The notes beneath the pieces are model-generated. The model saw nothing but the letters and a program-made list of their open reading frames with translations, was not told where the DNA came from and made no database searches. From positions 62,001 through 126,000 of the forward strand of contig USCT01000004.1 in assembly GCA_900553185.1 (NCBI GenBank): 64,000 bases of DNA, read 5' to 3'. Shown here piece by piece: positions 12,669 through 21,252 of this stretch. The position numbers were made by a program, and so were the translations under genes. Source of the DNA: an uncultured Bacteroides sp. GTDB lineage: Bacteria > Bacteroidota > Bacteroidia > Bacteroidales > Bacteroidaceae. Within the stretch, counting starts at the first letter, position 1. Every line of letters begins with the position of its first letter.

Positions 12669-13877
12669 ATGAAATCAATCAGAGAATTATACAGAATCGG
12701 TACAGGGCCTTCCAGCAGTCATACCATGGGTCCTCGTAAAGCAGCCGAACGTTTCCTGGCCAAACATCCGGAAGCCCAGGCTTTCGAAGTTACCCTATAC
12801 GGCAGTCTGGCCGCAACCGGAAAAGGCCACATGACAGATGTGGCTATCCTGGACGTTCTGCAACCGCATGCCCCGGTAGAGATTCTGTGGAAACCGCATA
12901 TCTTCTTCCCCTTCCACCCCAACGGCATGACTTTCCGCTCGAAAGACGCCAACGGAAAGACGACCGACGAATGGACCGTATTCAGCATCGGAGGAGGTGC
13001 ACTGGCCGAAGAGGGACAAGACCGGTTCGCCACTCCGGAAGTGTATCAGATGAACACCATGAGCCAGATTCTTTACTGGTGTGAACACACCGGAAGGAGC
13101 TACTGGGAATACGTAGAACAATGTGAAGGACCCGAAATCTGGGATTACCTGGCAGAAGTATGGACCACCATGAAGGACGCCATTCACCGCGGACTCGATG
13201 CCGAAGGTGTACTGCCCGGACCATTGAACCTCCGGCGAAAGGCCTCATCTTACTACATCAAAGCCAAAGGTTACAAAGATTCATTACGTTCACGAGGCCT
13301 GGTCTTCGCGTATGCCTTGGCCGTCAGCGAAGAAAATGCATCGGGAGGAAAAATTGTCACGGCACCTACCTGTGGAGCGTGCGGAGTGGTGCCCGCCGTG
13401 CTGTATCACTTGCAGCGAAGCCGTGACTTCAGCGACGCCCGTGTCCTGCGTGCCTTGGCCACTGCCGGCCTGGTAGGTAACATTGTAAAGCATAACGCTT
13501 CCATTTCGGGAGCCGAAGCCGGTTGTCAGGCCGAAGTAGGAGTAGCCTGTTCCATGGCATCGGCAGCAGCCAGTCAGTTGTTCGGCGGAAGTCCGGCCCA
13601 AATTGAATATTCAGCCGAAATGGGCCTGGAACACCATCTGGGTATGACCTGCGACCCGGTATGCGGACTGGTACAGATCCCTTGCATCGAACGAAACGCG
13701 TATGCCGCCGCCCGTGCCCTCGACGCAAACATCTATTCGGCCTTTACCGACGGACATCACCGTGTATCTTTCGACAAGGTAGTGGAGGTCATGAAACAGA
13801 CAGGTCATGACCTGCCTTCCCTGTACAAGGAAACGAGCGAAGGCGGACTGGCCAAAAACTATCAACCGATGGAATAA
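12669..13877 (+). CDS. sdaA: L-serine ammonia-lyase, iron-sulfur type
   Basis: Deaminates L-serine to pyruvate and ammonia using a 4Fe-4S cluster. The N-terminal beta domain starts with the conserved RIGTGPSSSHTMGP segment, and the C-terminal catalytic domain carries the cysteines of PTCGACGVVP (near residue 235) and TCDPVCGLVQIPC (near 335-345). Both domains are fused in one 402-residue chain, as in single-polypeptide enzymes. The pyruvate could feed the oxidoreductase encoded at 4141. It is followed by a strong terminator. Confidence 0.95.
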   Translation: MKSIRELYRIGTGPSSSHTMGPRKAAERFLAKHPEAQAFEVTLYGSLAATGKGHMTDVAILDVLQPHAPVEILWKPHIFFPFHPNGMTFRSKDANGKTTDEWTVFSIGGGALAEEGQDRFATPEVYQMNTMSQILYWCEHTGRSYWEYVEQCEGPEIWDYLAEVWTTMKDAIHRGLDAEGVLPGPLNLRRKASSYYIKAKGYKDSLRSRGLVFAYALAVSEENASGGKIVTAPTCGACGVVPAVLYHLQRSRDFSDARVLRALATAGLVGNIVKHNASISGAEAGCQAEVGVACSMASAAASQLFGGSPAQIEYSAEMGLEHHLGMTCDPVCGLVQIPCIERNAYAAARALDANIYSAFTDGHHRVSFDKVVEVMKQTGHDLPSLYKETSEGGLAKNYQPME

Positions 13878-13899
13878 AACAATCCAAAAAGACTCAGAC

Positions 13900-13968
13900 A
13901 TCAGGACGTTTTCCCCCAAAGGACTCCACATGGAATCTCTGTTTCAACGAGAACGTCCTGATTTTTTA
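13900..13968 (+). terminator. Terminator of sdaA
   Basis: ATCAGGACGTT pairs with AACGTCCTGAT across a loop of about 40 bases, followed by six T residues. The large loop is unusual. Confidence 0.7.
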
Positions 13969-14004
13969 TGACCTACCGAAACACATACTTTATAGAAAAG
14001 TCTC

Positions 14005-14646
14005 ATGAAATTTTATCAAACCTACCTGTTCGATTTCGACTATACCCTGGCCGACTCCTCCCGCGGTATCGTGATATGCTTCCGAAACGTACTGGAACGA
14101 CACGGATTCGGTCACGTAGACGACCATTCCATCAAACGGACCATCGGAAAGACACTACCTGAATCTTTTTCTATACTGACCGGCGTTACCGATACAGACA
14201 CCTTGGAAACATTCCGAAAAGAATATGTAAAAGAGGCCGACCGGTACATGACAGTCAATACACAGCTGTTTCCGGAAACCGGACAGGTGCTGCGTACCCT
14301 GAAAGCAAACGGTGCGGCCATCGGAATTATCTCTACCAAATATCGCTATCGAATCCTGGAACTGGCAGGAAACATATTTCCAGAAAATTTCTTCAACATC
14401 ATCGTAGGGGGAGAAGACGTAAAAACCTCCAAACCGTCACCTGAAGGGTTGAACCTGGCCATCCAACACCTGCATGCAAACAAAGCCACCACCCTCTATA
14501 TAGGAGACAGTACGGTAGATGCAGAAACGGCACAAAACGCCGGAGTAGACTTTGCAGGAGTGCTACACGGAATGACTACCTGGGAAGAGTTGTCAGTCTA
14601 TCCGAACGTAGGCATTATTCCAACGCTGGAAAAACTGATAGAATAG
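14005..14646 (+). CDS. HAD-superfamily phosphatase, phosphoglycolate phosphatase-like
   Basis: Cytoplasmic phosphohydrolase of HAD subfamily IA. Motif I is DFDYT (residues 10-14; Tyr replaces the more common Gly), a helical cap follows at about 20-90, motif II is the ISTK segment near residue 110, the motif III Lys is in KPSPEG, and motif IV is YIGDSTVDAETA. The 213-residue length and order match Gph/PpaX-like enzymes; the actual substrate is not determined. It lies downstream of the sdaA terminator and is probably a separate unit. Confidence 0.85.
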   Translation: MKFYQTYLFDFDYTLADSSRGIVICFRNVLERHGFGHVDDHSIKRTIGKTLPESFSILTGVTDTDTLETFRKEYVKEADRYMTVNTQLFPETGQVLRTLKANGAAIGIISTKYRYRILELAGNIFPENFFNIIVGGEDVKTSKPSPEGLNLAIQHLHANKATTLYIGDSTVDAETAQNAGVDFAGVLHGMTTWEELSVYPNVGIIPTLEKLIE

Positions 14647-14670
14647 AACTCTTACCTGTATTTCTCCCGT

Positions 14671-15324
14671 TCATTCCTGATTATTCTTCAACCACTCCAG
14701 GCGGCGCTGGTCAGGCAAATGTTTCACCTTAAAATGCTCGAACGTGGCCTGGAAACCTTTGCCATCAGGACTGGCAGCCATCAGACCTACCATAACGGGT
14801 ACATGGTCTTTCAGCCAGGCATTACGCATCATCACATAGTCCTTATCGTCGAAAGAATAAAAGATCTCTACCGCATCCAGTCGTCTGACAGCCTTGATCC
14901 ATATATAAGGAACAGATTTGTCAAGGGTAATGACACTCCAGTCGGAAGTGTGGTGTGTGACCACCGTACTCAGATTGAACTTTCCGTCTACAAACTCAAT
15001 ACCGCTCTTGATATAATTTTCCTCATCAATACGAAGCATAATTCCAGCCTGATCGAAACGTGCCTGATAATCAGCCGATACCTTCACCTTTACTTCAAAC
15101 TCTCCTCCATAAGTCGTATAATAAAAAGGAGCATCGTCTACAGTAAATCCATAATGAGAGATTCGCCAATAGTCGCTTTGTGGCGTAACAAACATAGACA
15201 GCGTATTGTCTTTTATTTCCCATTTATCCGGTTCATTGAACCATTGCATTTTTTCCAAAGATTGTGACAACCCCGTCTGTATGCAACCGAAAAAAGCCAG
15301 ACCAGCCAATAAAAACTTTCTCAT
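14671..15324 (-). CDS. Secreted DUF1349-like jelly-roll protein
   Basis: Exported protein with a signal peptide (residues 1 to about 20, ending LSQS). The rest resembles the DUF1349 concanavalin-A-like fold: WFNEPDKWEIKDNTLSM, AGIMLRIDEENYIKSGIEF and DAVEIFYSFDDKDYVMM are typical blocks. The molecular role of this family is not settled; carbohydrate binding is a guess from the fold. It is divergent from the LuxR-type regulator, with a palindrome between them. Confidence 0.8.
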   Translation of the reverse strand: MRKFLLAGLAFFGCIQTGLSQSLEKMQWFNEPDKWEIKDNTLSMFVTPQSDYWRISHYGFTVDDAPFYYTTYGGEFEVKVKVSADYQARFDQAGIMLRIDEENYIKSGIEFVDGKFNLSTVVTHHTSDWSVITLDKSVPYIWIKAVRRLDAVEIFYSFDDKDYVMMRNAWLKDHVPVMVGLMAASPDGKGFQATFEHFKVKHLPDQRRLEWLKNNQE

Positions 15325-15383
15325 ATCCTTAATCTTTTAATAATGAATGACAACCTAAAACTAATAGGTATTATATTTTTGAT

Positions 15384-15399
15384 TACATTTGCAAATGTA
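15384..15399. promoter_or_regulatory. Perfect 16-base palindrome in a divergent intergenic region
   Basis: TACATTTGCAAATGTA is a perfect palindrome, and each half is a TAnnTTTG -7 element pointing in opposite directions. It sits between the DUF1349-like gene and the LuxR-type regulator, and may be divergent overlapping promoters or a regulator site. Confidence 0.55.
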
Positions 15400-15446
15400 G
15401 GGTATCGAAACCATGTGTGCAATGATTATAAATAACCATTTTCGCC

Positions 15447-16205
15447 ATGAATATCATCAACAAACTAAATAAAGAGCTGTTAAAACAGGATTTCGTGGAT
15501 TCTGTCTCCAACTCCAACGAGCTGAACAAATACAAAGACATAGCCCGCCAGTATGCATGCATAGAAAACGCCATCGCGGTACTGAGTGACATGCATGCCA
15601 ACACGAGCTATATATATTATGGTGGATTTGCTCAGACATTAGGATTAAATGAAACAGAAAAAAACGGATTCATACATTCCATCTGGGAAGACGATATTTT
15701 CAGACTGATTCATCCGGACGACTTGTATCAAAAGAATCTGCAGGAACTCAAATTCTTTCATTTTATCAAGCATCAACCTAAAAACAAACGAAAAGATTTT
15801 TACCTGATAAATAAACTACGCATAAAAAATACTTCAGGACATTATCTTCCGGCAATACACCGCTTATTCTACATTCCCGTTGCAAATACTTCCAACACCG
15901 TGTGGCTGGCTTTATGCCTGTATACCCCACTGAGCCTGGAAATACCGGGAGCCAGCATGGTAATCTACTCTCCTACGGGACAACAGATTGAATTGGGAGA
16001 AAAAAATACGTCTCAAATTCTTTCTGAAAGAGAAAAACAAGTATTACGCCAGATACACCAAGGTATGTCAAGCAAGCACATAGCCGAAATACTCTCCATC
16101 AGTATCCATACCGTAAATCGCCACAGACAGGAAATCCTTAGCAAACTACAAGCCAGCAACTCAATAGAAGCGTGCCGGACCGCAAAAGATCTGGGAATAT
16201 TATAG
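15447..16205 (+). CDS. LuxR-type transcriptional regulator
   Basis: DNA-binding regulator of 252 residues. The C-terminal LuxR/GerE helix-turn-helix spans about 185-245 (LSEREKQVLRQI, SSKHIAEILSISIHTVNRHR). The N-terminal part (about 50-170) has a PAS-like sensory fold rather than a receiver domain: there is no phospho-acceptor Asp signature. It may sense a small molecule. No operon partner is seen; the divergent DUF1349-like gene is the nearest candidate target. Confidence 0.85.
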   Translation: MNIINKLNKELLKQDFVDSVSNSNELNKYKDIARQYACIENAIAVLSDMHANTSYIYYGGFAQTLGLNETEKNGFIHSIWEDDIFRLIHPDDLYQKNLQELKFFHFIKHQPKNKRKDFYLINKLRIKNTSGHYLPAIHRLFYIPVANTSNTVWLALCLYTPLSLEIPGASMVIYSPTGQQIELGEKNTSQILSEREKQVLRQIHQGMSSKHIAEILSISIHTVNRHRQEILSKLQASNSIEACRTAKDLGIL

Positions 16206-16250
16206 AACAGAAAAAAGCCTCATTTTTTTCTCAAAATTTTAGAGGAAATA

Positions 16251-16281
16251 TTGGTTATTTCATTTTAAAAGAGTAACTTTG
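16251..16281 (+). promoter_or_regulatory. Promoter of rplU-rpmA
   Basis: TTGG at 16251-16254, a 19-base spacer and TAACTTTG at 16274-16281. Confidence 0.75.
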
Positions 16282-16287
16282 CAGCCG

Positions 16288-16368
16288 ATTTGAGTCCGTG
16301 GAGGTAAACAAGTAACCGGATGAGAGCGGTTCACCTTGCGGAAGAAACCCGTTTAATCATAAAATATA
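16288..16368 (+). promoter_or_regulatory. Possible structured leader of rplU
   Basis: About 80 bases between the promoter and rplU are more G/C-rich than the flanks and contain pairing segments such as AACCG and CGGTT. Ribosomal protein operons often carry autoregulatory leaders, so this may be one; no known family was recognised. Confidence 0.35.
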
Positions 16369-16686
16369 ATGTACGTAATTGTAGAAATTAACGGTCAGCA
16401 GTTCAAAGCAGAAGAAGGTAAGAAACTGTTTGTTCAGCACATCCAGAACGCTGAAAACGGTGCAACTGTTGAATTTGACAAAGTCTTGTTGGTTGACAAC
16501 AACGGTGCTGTAACTGTAGGTGCTCCTACTGTAGACGGTGCAAAGGTAGTTTGCGAAGTAGTTTCTCACCTGGTAAAAGGTGACAAAGTACTGGTATTCC
16601 ACAAAAAGAGAAGAAAAGGTTACAGAAAACTGAACGGTCATCGCCAGCAGTTTACTGAATTGACAATCAAACAAGTTATTGCTTAA
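16369..16686 (+). CDS. rplU: 50S ribosomal protein L21
   Basis: A 105-residue L21 protein that binds 23S rRNA in the large subunit. It has the full family pattern: MYVIVEINGQQFKAEEG at the N-terminus and the basic KRRKGYRKLNGHRQ segment near the C-terminus. It is first in a two-gene operon with rpmA, 21 bases apart, the usual arrangement. Confidence 0.98.
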   Translation: MYVIVEINGQQFKAEEGKKLFVQHIQNAENGATVEFDKVLLVDNNGAVTVGAPTVDGAKVVCEVVSHLVKGDKVLVFHKKRRKGYRKLNGHRQQFTELTIKQVIA

Positions 16687-16707
16687 TCATTAAAAACGTA
16701 GAAGAAA

Positions 16708-16971
16708 ATGGCACATAAAAAAGGTGTAGGTAGTTCTAAGAACGGCCGTGAATCAGAAAGCAAAAGATTAGGCGTAAAGATATTCGGTGGTTCAGCTTGC
16801 AAAGCTGGTAACATCATTGTTCGTCAAAGAGGAACAGTTCACAACCCGGGTCAGAATGTAGGTATGGGTAGTGATCACACTCTTTACGCATTGATAGACG
16901 GTACTGTATGTTTCAAAAGAGGTCGCGAAAACAAGAGTTTCGTTTCTGTAGTTCCTTTTGCTGAAGCATAA
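16708..16971 (+). CDS. rpmA: 50S ribosomal protein L27
   Basis: An 87-residue L27 protein located near the peptidyl-transferase centre. The N-terminus MAHKKGVGSSKNGRES and the GGSACKAGNIIVRQRG block are diagnostic. There is no N-terminal cleavable extension of the Firmicutes type. Co-transcribed with rplU and followed by a terminator. Confidence 0.98.
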   Translation: MAHKKGVGSSKNGRESESKRLGVKIFGGSACKAGNIIVRQRGTVHNPGQNVGMGSDHTLYALIDGTVCFKRGRENKSFVSVVPFAEA

Positions 16972-16991
16972 TTCGTCTCGAAAAAGAAATT

Positions 16992-17030
16992 AAAAAGCTG
17001 TCCACATCAGATTGTGCGACAGCTTTTTTT
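16992..17030 (+). terminator. Terminator of rplU-rpmA
   Basis: AAAAAGCTGTC pairs with GACAGCTTTTT around a 15-base loop and runs into a T-tract. Confidence 0.9.
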
Positions 17031-17224
17031 GTATCCCCGTCTCCAAACAGGACCTTTCCCTATTTCCGTTTTCCGGAACATCACGTAACACCCCTGCTAA
17101 CACAACCGCATTATTCTTCTCAGATTGACCATCCATCCAAAAAAAATTCACATTTTGACATCATTTTCCAAATAAATGTATAAATTTACCCCATGGAAAA
17201 CACTTTTTAATAACGATTTATTCT

Positions 17225-17773
17225 ATGGATGAACAGATAAGACAAATTGCTGAGCGTCTGCGTGGATTACGTGACGCCATGGAACTGACAACGGAAGAAT
17301 TATCTCAGGAATGCGGCATCAACCAGAAAGAATATGAACAGGCCGAATCTGGCGAATACGACATTTCAGTAAGCATGATGCAGAAAATAGCCCGCCAGTA
17401 CGACATTGCCCTTGATGCACTGATGTTTGGAGAAGAACCCAAAATGAACACCTACTTCCTGACACGTGCCGGGAAAGGTGTCAGCGTAGAGCGTACCAAA
17501 GCTTACAAATATCAGTCACTGGCAGCCGGATTCAAAAACCGGAAAGCCGACCCGTTCATCGTAACTGTAGAACCTAACGAGAATCCCATGCACTACAATA
17601 CACACGAAAGCCAGGAATTCAATCTGGTACTCGAAGGACGACTGTTACTGAGTATCGGTGGTAAAGAACTGATTCTAAACGAGGGAGACAGCCTCTATTT
17701 CAACTCCCTGATACCACATGGAATGAAAGCACTCGACGGAAAAACCGTACGTTTTCTGGCTATTATCATGTAA
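17225..17773 (+). CDS. XRE-family regulator with cupin domain
   Basis: Cytoplasmic regulator of 182 residues. The N-terminal helix-turn-helix (about 6-62; TTEELSQECGINQKEYEQAESG) is followed by a C-terminal cupin_2 domain (about 105-180) with the metal-binding-type motif H-x-H region (MHYNTHESQEF) and the closing SLIPHGMKAL. Such proteins sense a small ligand through the cupin. It overlaps no gene but lies 6 bases before the acyl-CoA ligase, strongly implying co-transcription and a regulatory link. Confidence 0.9.
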   Translation: MDEQIRQIAERLRGLRDAMELTTEELSQECGINQKEYEQAESGEYDISVSMMQKIARQYDIALDALMFGEEPKMNTYFLTRAGKGVSVERTKAYKYQSLAAGFKNRKADPFIVTVEPNENPMHYNTHESQEFNLVLEGRLLLSIGGKELILNEGDSLYFNSLIPHGMKALDGKTVRFLAIIM

Positions 17774-17779
17774 AAACTC

Positions 17780-19441
17780 ATGCCTATGTTAGAAAGATTT
17801 TTAAAACAGACTCACTTTACTTCACAACAGGACTTTATAGACAACCTGAAAATTAATGTACCCGATAACTTTAATTTCGGATACGACGTGGTAGATGCCT
17901 GGGCTGCCGAACAACCCGACAAACCTGCCTTACTCTGGACCAACGACAAGGGAGAACACCACCAGTTTACATTTGCCGACATCAAACGCTACTCCGACAT
18001 GACAGCCAGTTATTTCCAAAGCCTGGGTATCGGACACGGCGACATGGTCATGCTCATTCTAAAACGCCGTTATGAATTCTGGTTCAGCATCATCGCCTTA
18101 CACAAACTGGGAGCCGTAGTCATTCCGGCTACCCACCTGCTTACCAAAAAGGACATTGTATACCGGTGTAATGCAGCCGACATAAAAATGATTGTAGCTG
18201 CAGGCGAAACAGTCATTACAGACCACATTACTGCCGCCATGCCTGAATCTCCCACTGTACAGAAACTGGTAAGCGTTGGTCCGGAAATTCCGGAAGGATT
18301 TGAAGATTTCCACAAAGGAATTGAAGCGGCCGCTCCATTCGTCAAACCAGAACATCCCAACAGCAACGATGATATTTCGCTGATGTACTTCACCAGTGGA
18401 ACAACCGGCGAGCCCAAGATGGTAGCCCATGATTTTACGTATCCGCTGGGACATATCGTAACAGGATACATCTGGCACAACCTGAAACCTGACAGCCTGC
18501 ATCTTACCATTGCCGACACAGGCTGGGGAAAAGCCGTATGGGGCAAATTGTACGGACAATGGATAGCCGGTGCAAATGTTTTCGTCTACGATCACGAAAA
18601 ATTCACGCCAGCCAATATCCTTCAGCAAATACAAGACTATCACGTAACTTCGTTGTGCGCGCCACCTACCATATTCCGCTTCCTCATCCACGAAGACCTT
18701 ACCAAATATGATCTTTCAAACCTGGAATACTGCACCATCGCAGGTGAAGCGCTGAATCCGGCCGTTTTCGAGACATTCAAGAAACTGACCGGAATCAAAC
18801 TGATGGAAGGTTTCGGACAAACAGAAACGACACTGACTGTAGCCACCATGCCTTGGATGGAACCTAAACCGGGCAGCATGGGACTTCCGAACCCGCAATA
18901 CGACGTTGACCTGATTGATAACGACGGACGCTCGGTAGAAGCGGGCGAGCAGGGACAAATCGTTATCCGTACGGATAAAGGAAAACCGCTCGGACTCTTC
19001 AAGGAATATTATCGGGATCCGGAACGCACCCGCGAAGCATGGCACGATGGCATTTATTATACAGGAGATGTAGCCTGGAAAGACGAAGACGGTTACCTCT
19101 GGTTTGTAGGCCGTGCAGACGATGTCATCAAAAGTTCCGGTTACCGTATCGGTCCCTTCGAAGTAGAAAGCGCCCTGATGACACATCCGGCCGTAGTAGA
19201 ATGTGCCATAACCGGAGTGCCCGATGAAATTCGCGGACAGGTAGTAAAAGCCACTATCGTACTTTCCAAGGATTACAAAGACAAGGCAGGCGATGCCTTA
19301 ATTAAGGAATTGCAGAATCATGTAAAAAAAGTGACAGCTCCTTACAAATATCCTCGTGTCATCGAATTTGTAGACGAACTTCCCAAAACCATCAGCGGCA
19401 AGATCCGCCGGGTAGAAATTCGTAAAAACGACGAGAAATAA
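17780..19441 (+). CDS. AMP-forming acyl-CoA synthetase
   Basis: Adenylate-forming ligase that activates a carboxylic acid to its CoA thioester with ATP. Core motifs are in order: YFTSGTTGEPKM (about 202-213), GFGQTETT, YTGDVAW with the hinge GRADDVIKSSGYRIGPFEVE (about 443-462), and the catalytic Lys in PKTISGKIRR (about residue 540). The sequence fits the medium-chain/branched-chain or acetyl-type ligases more than long-chain ones, but the acid is not determined. Translationally close to the XRE-cupin gene. 553 residues is normal. Confidence 0.92.
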   Translation: MPMLERFLKQTHFTSQQDFIDNLKINVPDNFNFGYDVVDAWAAEQPDKPALLWTNDKGEHHQFTFADIKRYSDMTASYFQSLGIGHGDMVMLILKRRYEFWFSIIALHKLGAVVIPATHLLTKKDIVYRCNAADIKMIVAAGETVITDHITAAMPESPTVQKLVSVGPEIPEGFEDFHKGIEAAAPFVKPEHPNSNDDISLMYFTSGTTGEPKMVAHDFTYPLGHIVTGYIWHNLKPDSLHLTIADTGWGKAVWGKLYGQWIAGANVFVYDHEKFTPANILQQIQDYHVTSLCAPPTIFRFLIHEDLTKYDLSNLEYCTIAGEALNPAVFETFKKLTGIKLMEGFGQTETTLTVATMPWMEPKPGSMGLPNPQYDVDLIDNDGRSVEAGEQGQIVIRTDKGKPLGLFKEYYRDPERTREAWHDGIYYTGDVAWKDEDGYLWFVGRADDVIKSSGYRIGPFEVESALMTHPAVVECAITGVPDEIRGQVVKATIVLSKDYKDKAGDALIKELQNHVKKVTAPYKYPRVIEFVDELPKTISGKIRRVEIRKNDEK

Positions 19442-19477
19442 CTTACAGAGCGTCAATCACGTTTGTAATCATTCAGC

Positions 19478-19522
19478 AAGAAAGGCTGCCTCAACATATC
19501 CTTTGAAGCAGCCTTTCTTTTT
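19478..19522 (+). terminator. Terminator of the XRE-cupin/acyl-CoA ligase operon
   Basis: AAGAAAGGCTGC pairs with GCAGCCTTTCTT around an 18-base loop, then T-tract. Confidence 0.85.
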
Positions 19523-19546
19523 TAACACGGATCTTTTCAACTGATA

Positions 19547-21085
19547 TTATTTTACTTCCAATACCACAATAGACTTGGCAGGCATCTTCACCTGCAAACC
19601 GTCTTTGGTGATTTTAGCATCCTTGAAGTTTTTCGGAGACACGATATCAGGCTGATCAAACGTATTGTACGCATCAATCTTGTCGGCTGTCAGGATACGT
19701 CCGGTCACTGTTCCAACCTTTACATCGCCCAGATTAATCGTTATATCTTCTGTTTCATCCAATGATACATTCGACAAGGATATATGGATCACTCCTTCCT
19801 GATTCCGTGAAGCAGTAGCGCTTACCAATGGAACAATACGGTCATCACGTACAATCATGCGATTACACTGCAGGTCCAAAGGCAGATATGTAGCATTCTG
19901 ATGTACATTATACATTTCAAAAACGTGATAAGTAGGAGTCAGAATCATTTTGTCGTCCTTGGTCAGAATCATCGACTGAAGCACATTGGCAATCTGCGCT
20001 ATGTTCGTCATTTTAATGCGGTCCGTATACTTATGAAAGATATCCAGAGTCAACGAAGCCACAAAAGCATCACGCAAAGTATTCTGCTGATACAAATGCC
20101 CCGGAATAGTACCCGGTTCTTCATCCCACCAAGTTCCCCATTCATCAACCATCAGGCCTATGCGTTTCTGGGGATCATACTTATCCATTATAGCCATGTG
20201 ACGTTTCACCACATCTTCTATTTCACGGCATTTTCCCAATGTCCAATAATAATCTTCATCCGAAAACTGGGTGGCCGAACCTTTACTACCCGACCATCCA
20301 AGTACGGTATAGTAATGTAAGGAAATGCCCGACATGTGTCCGGCAGCCTTCTGCATCAGCACCTCTGTCCAATGATAGTCGTAATCACTGGCACCACTGG
20401 CTATCTTGAACAACTGATTACCGTTATAATTCCGGCAATAAGTCTGATAGCGGCGATACAAATCGGAATAATATTCCGGCAACATATTGCCACCGCATCC
20501 CCAGCTTTCATTTCCGACTCCCAGGTATTTCACTTTCCAGGGTTTTTCACGACCGTTTTCCTTACGAAGTTTGGCCATCGGACTTCCCTGTTCGGAAGTC
20601 ATATATTCCACCCATTTGGCCAACTCTTCTACGGTACCGCTTCCTACATTTCCACTGATATAGGGTTCACATCCCAGCATTTCGCACAAATCCAGGAATT
20701 CATGCGTACCAAAACTATTATCTTCGACTGTTCCTCCCCAGTTGTTATTCACCATACGAGGACGTTTTTCACGCGGACCGATACCGTCCATCCAATGATA
20801 CTCATCGGCAAAACAGCCTCCCGGCCAGCGTAACACCGGCACTTTCAATTTCTTCAAAGCCTCGAGCACATCCGTACGATATCCCTTGACATTCGGAATG
20901 GAAGAGTCTTCCCCTACCCATAAACCTCCATAAATACAAGTACCCAGATGTTCGGCAAATTGCCCATAAATCTCTTTTGGAATAATTTGTTTTCCCTGTT
21001 CCGGATGAATGGTAACGGTAGCCTTCTGCTGTGCAAATACAGGCATTACCGCACAGAAAGCCAGACTCAAAATTGCATTTTTCAT
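19547..21085 (-). CDS. GH51 alpha-L-arabinofuranosidase, exported
   Basis: Releases terminal arabinofuranosyl residues from plant hemicellulose or pectin. It has a signal peptide (to about Ala18-Gln19), then a (beta/alpha)8 domain with the acid/base Glu193 in GVGNESWG and the nucleophile Glu315 in MVDEWGTWW, and a C-terminal beta-sandwich from about 400. The early VLRWPGGCFADEYHW block is a GH51 hallmark. 512 residues is usual. It stands alone, without SusC/D neighbours, so it probably serves several glycan systems. Confidence 0.95.
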   Translation of the reverse strand: MKNAILSLAFCAVMPVFAQQKATVTIHPEQGKQIIPKEIYGQFAEHLGTCIYGGLWVGEDSSIPNVKGYRTDVLEALKKLKVPVLRWPGGCFADEYHWMDGIGPREKRPRMVNNNWGGTVEDNSFGTHEFLDLCEMLGCEPYISGNVGSGTVEELAKWVEYMTSEQGSPMAKLRKENGREKPWKVKYLGVGNESWGCGGNMLPEYYSDLYRRYQTYCRNYNGNQLFKIASGASDYDYHWTEVLMQKAAGHMSGISLHYYTVLGWSGSKGSATQFSDEDYYWTLGKCREIEDVVKRHMAIMDKYDPQKRIGLMVDEWGTWWDEEPGTIPGHLYQQNTLRDAFVASLTLDIFHKYTDRIKMTNIAQIANVLQSMILTKDDKMILTPTYHVFEMYNVHQNATYLPLDLQCNRMIVRDDRIVPLVSATASRNQEGVIHISLSNVSLDETEDITINLGDVKVGTVTGRILTADKIDAYNTFDQPDIVSPKNFKDAKITKDGLQVKMPAKSIVVLEVK

Positions 21086-21223
21086 GTTGATTAAATTTTA
21101 AAAGATTTTCATGTTCATCATTTTAAAGCAAAAATAAGCTAAAATACGAGAAGAAAGGTGGACAAAACAGACTTTTTCAGTGGACAAATACAAACGAAAA
21201 ATGGAGAAATCAAGATAATAGAG

Positions 21224-21231
21224 TATCTTTG
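21224..21231 (+). promoter_or_regulatory. -7 promoter element for mltG
   Basis: TATCTTTG matches TAnnTTTG, 22 bases before the ATG at 21253. It overlaps an alternative TTG start at 21229, which argues against that start. Confidence 0.6.
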
Positions 21232-21252
21232 CATGCCCAACAAATAAAAAAC

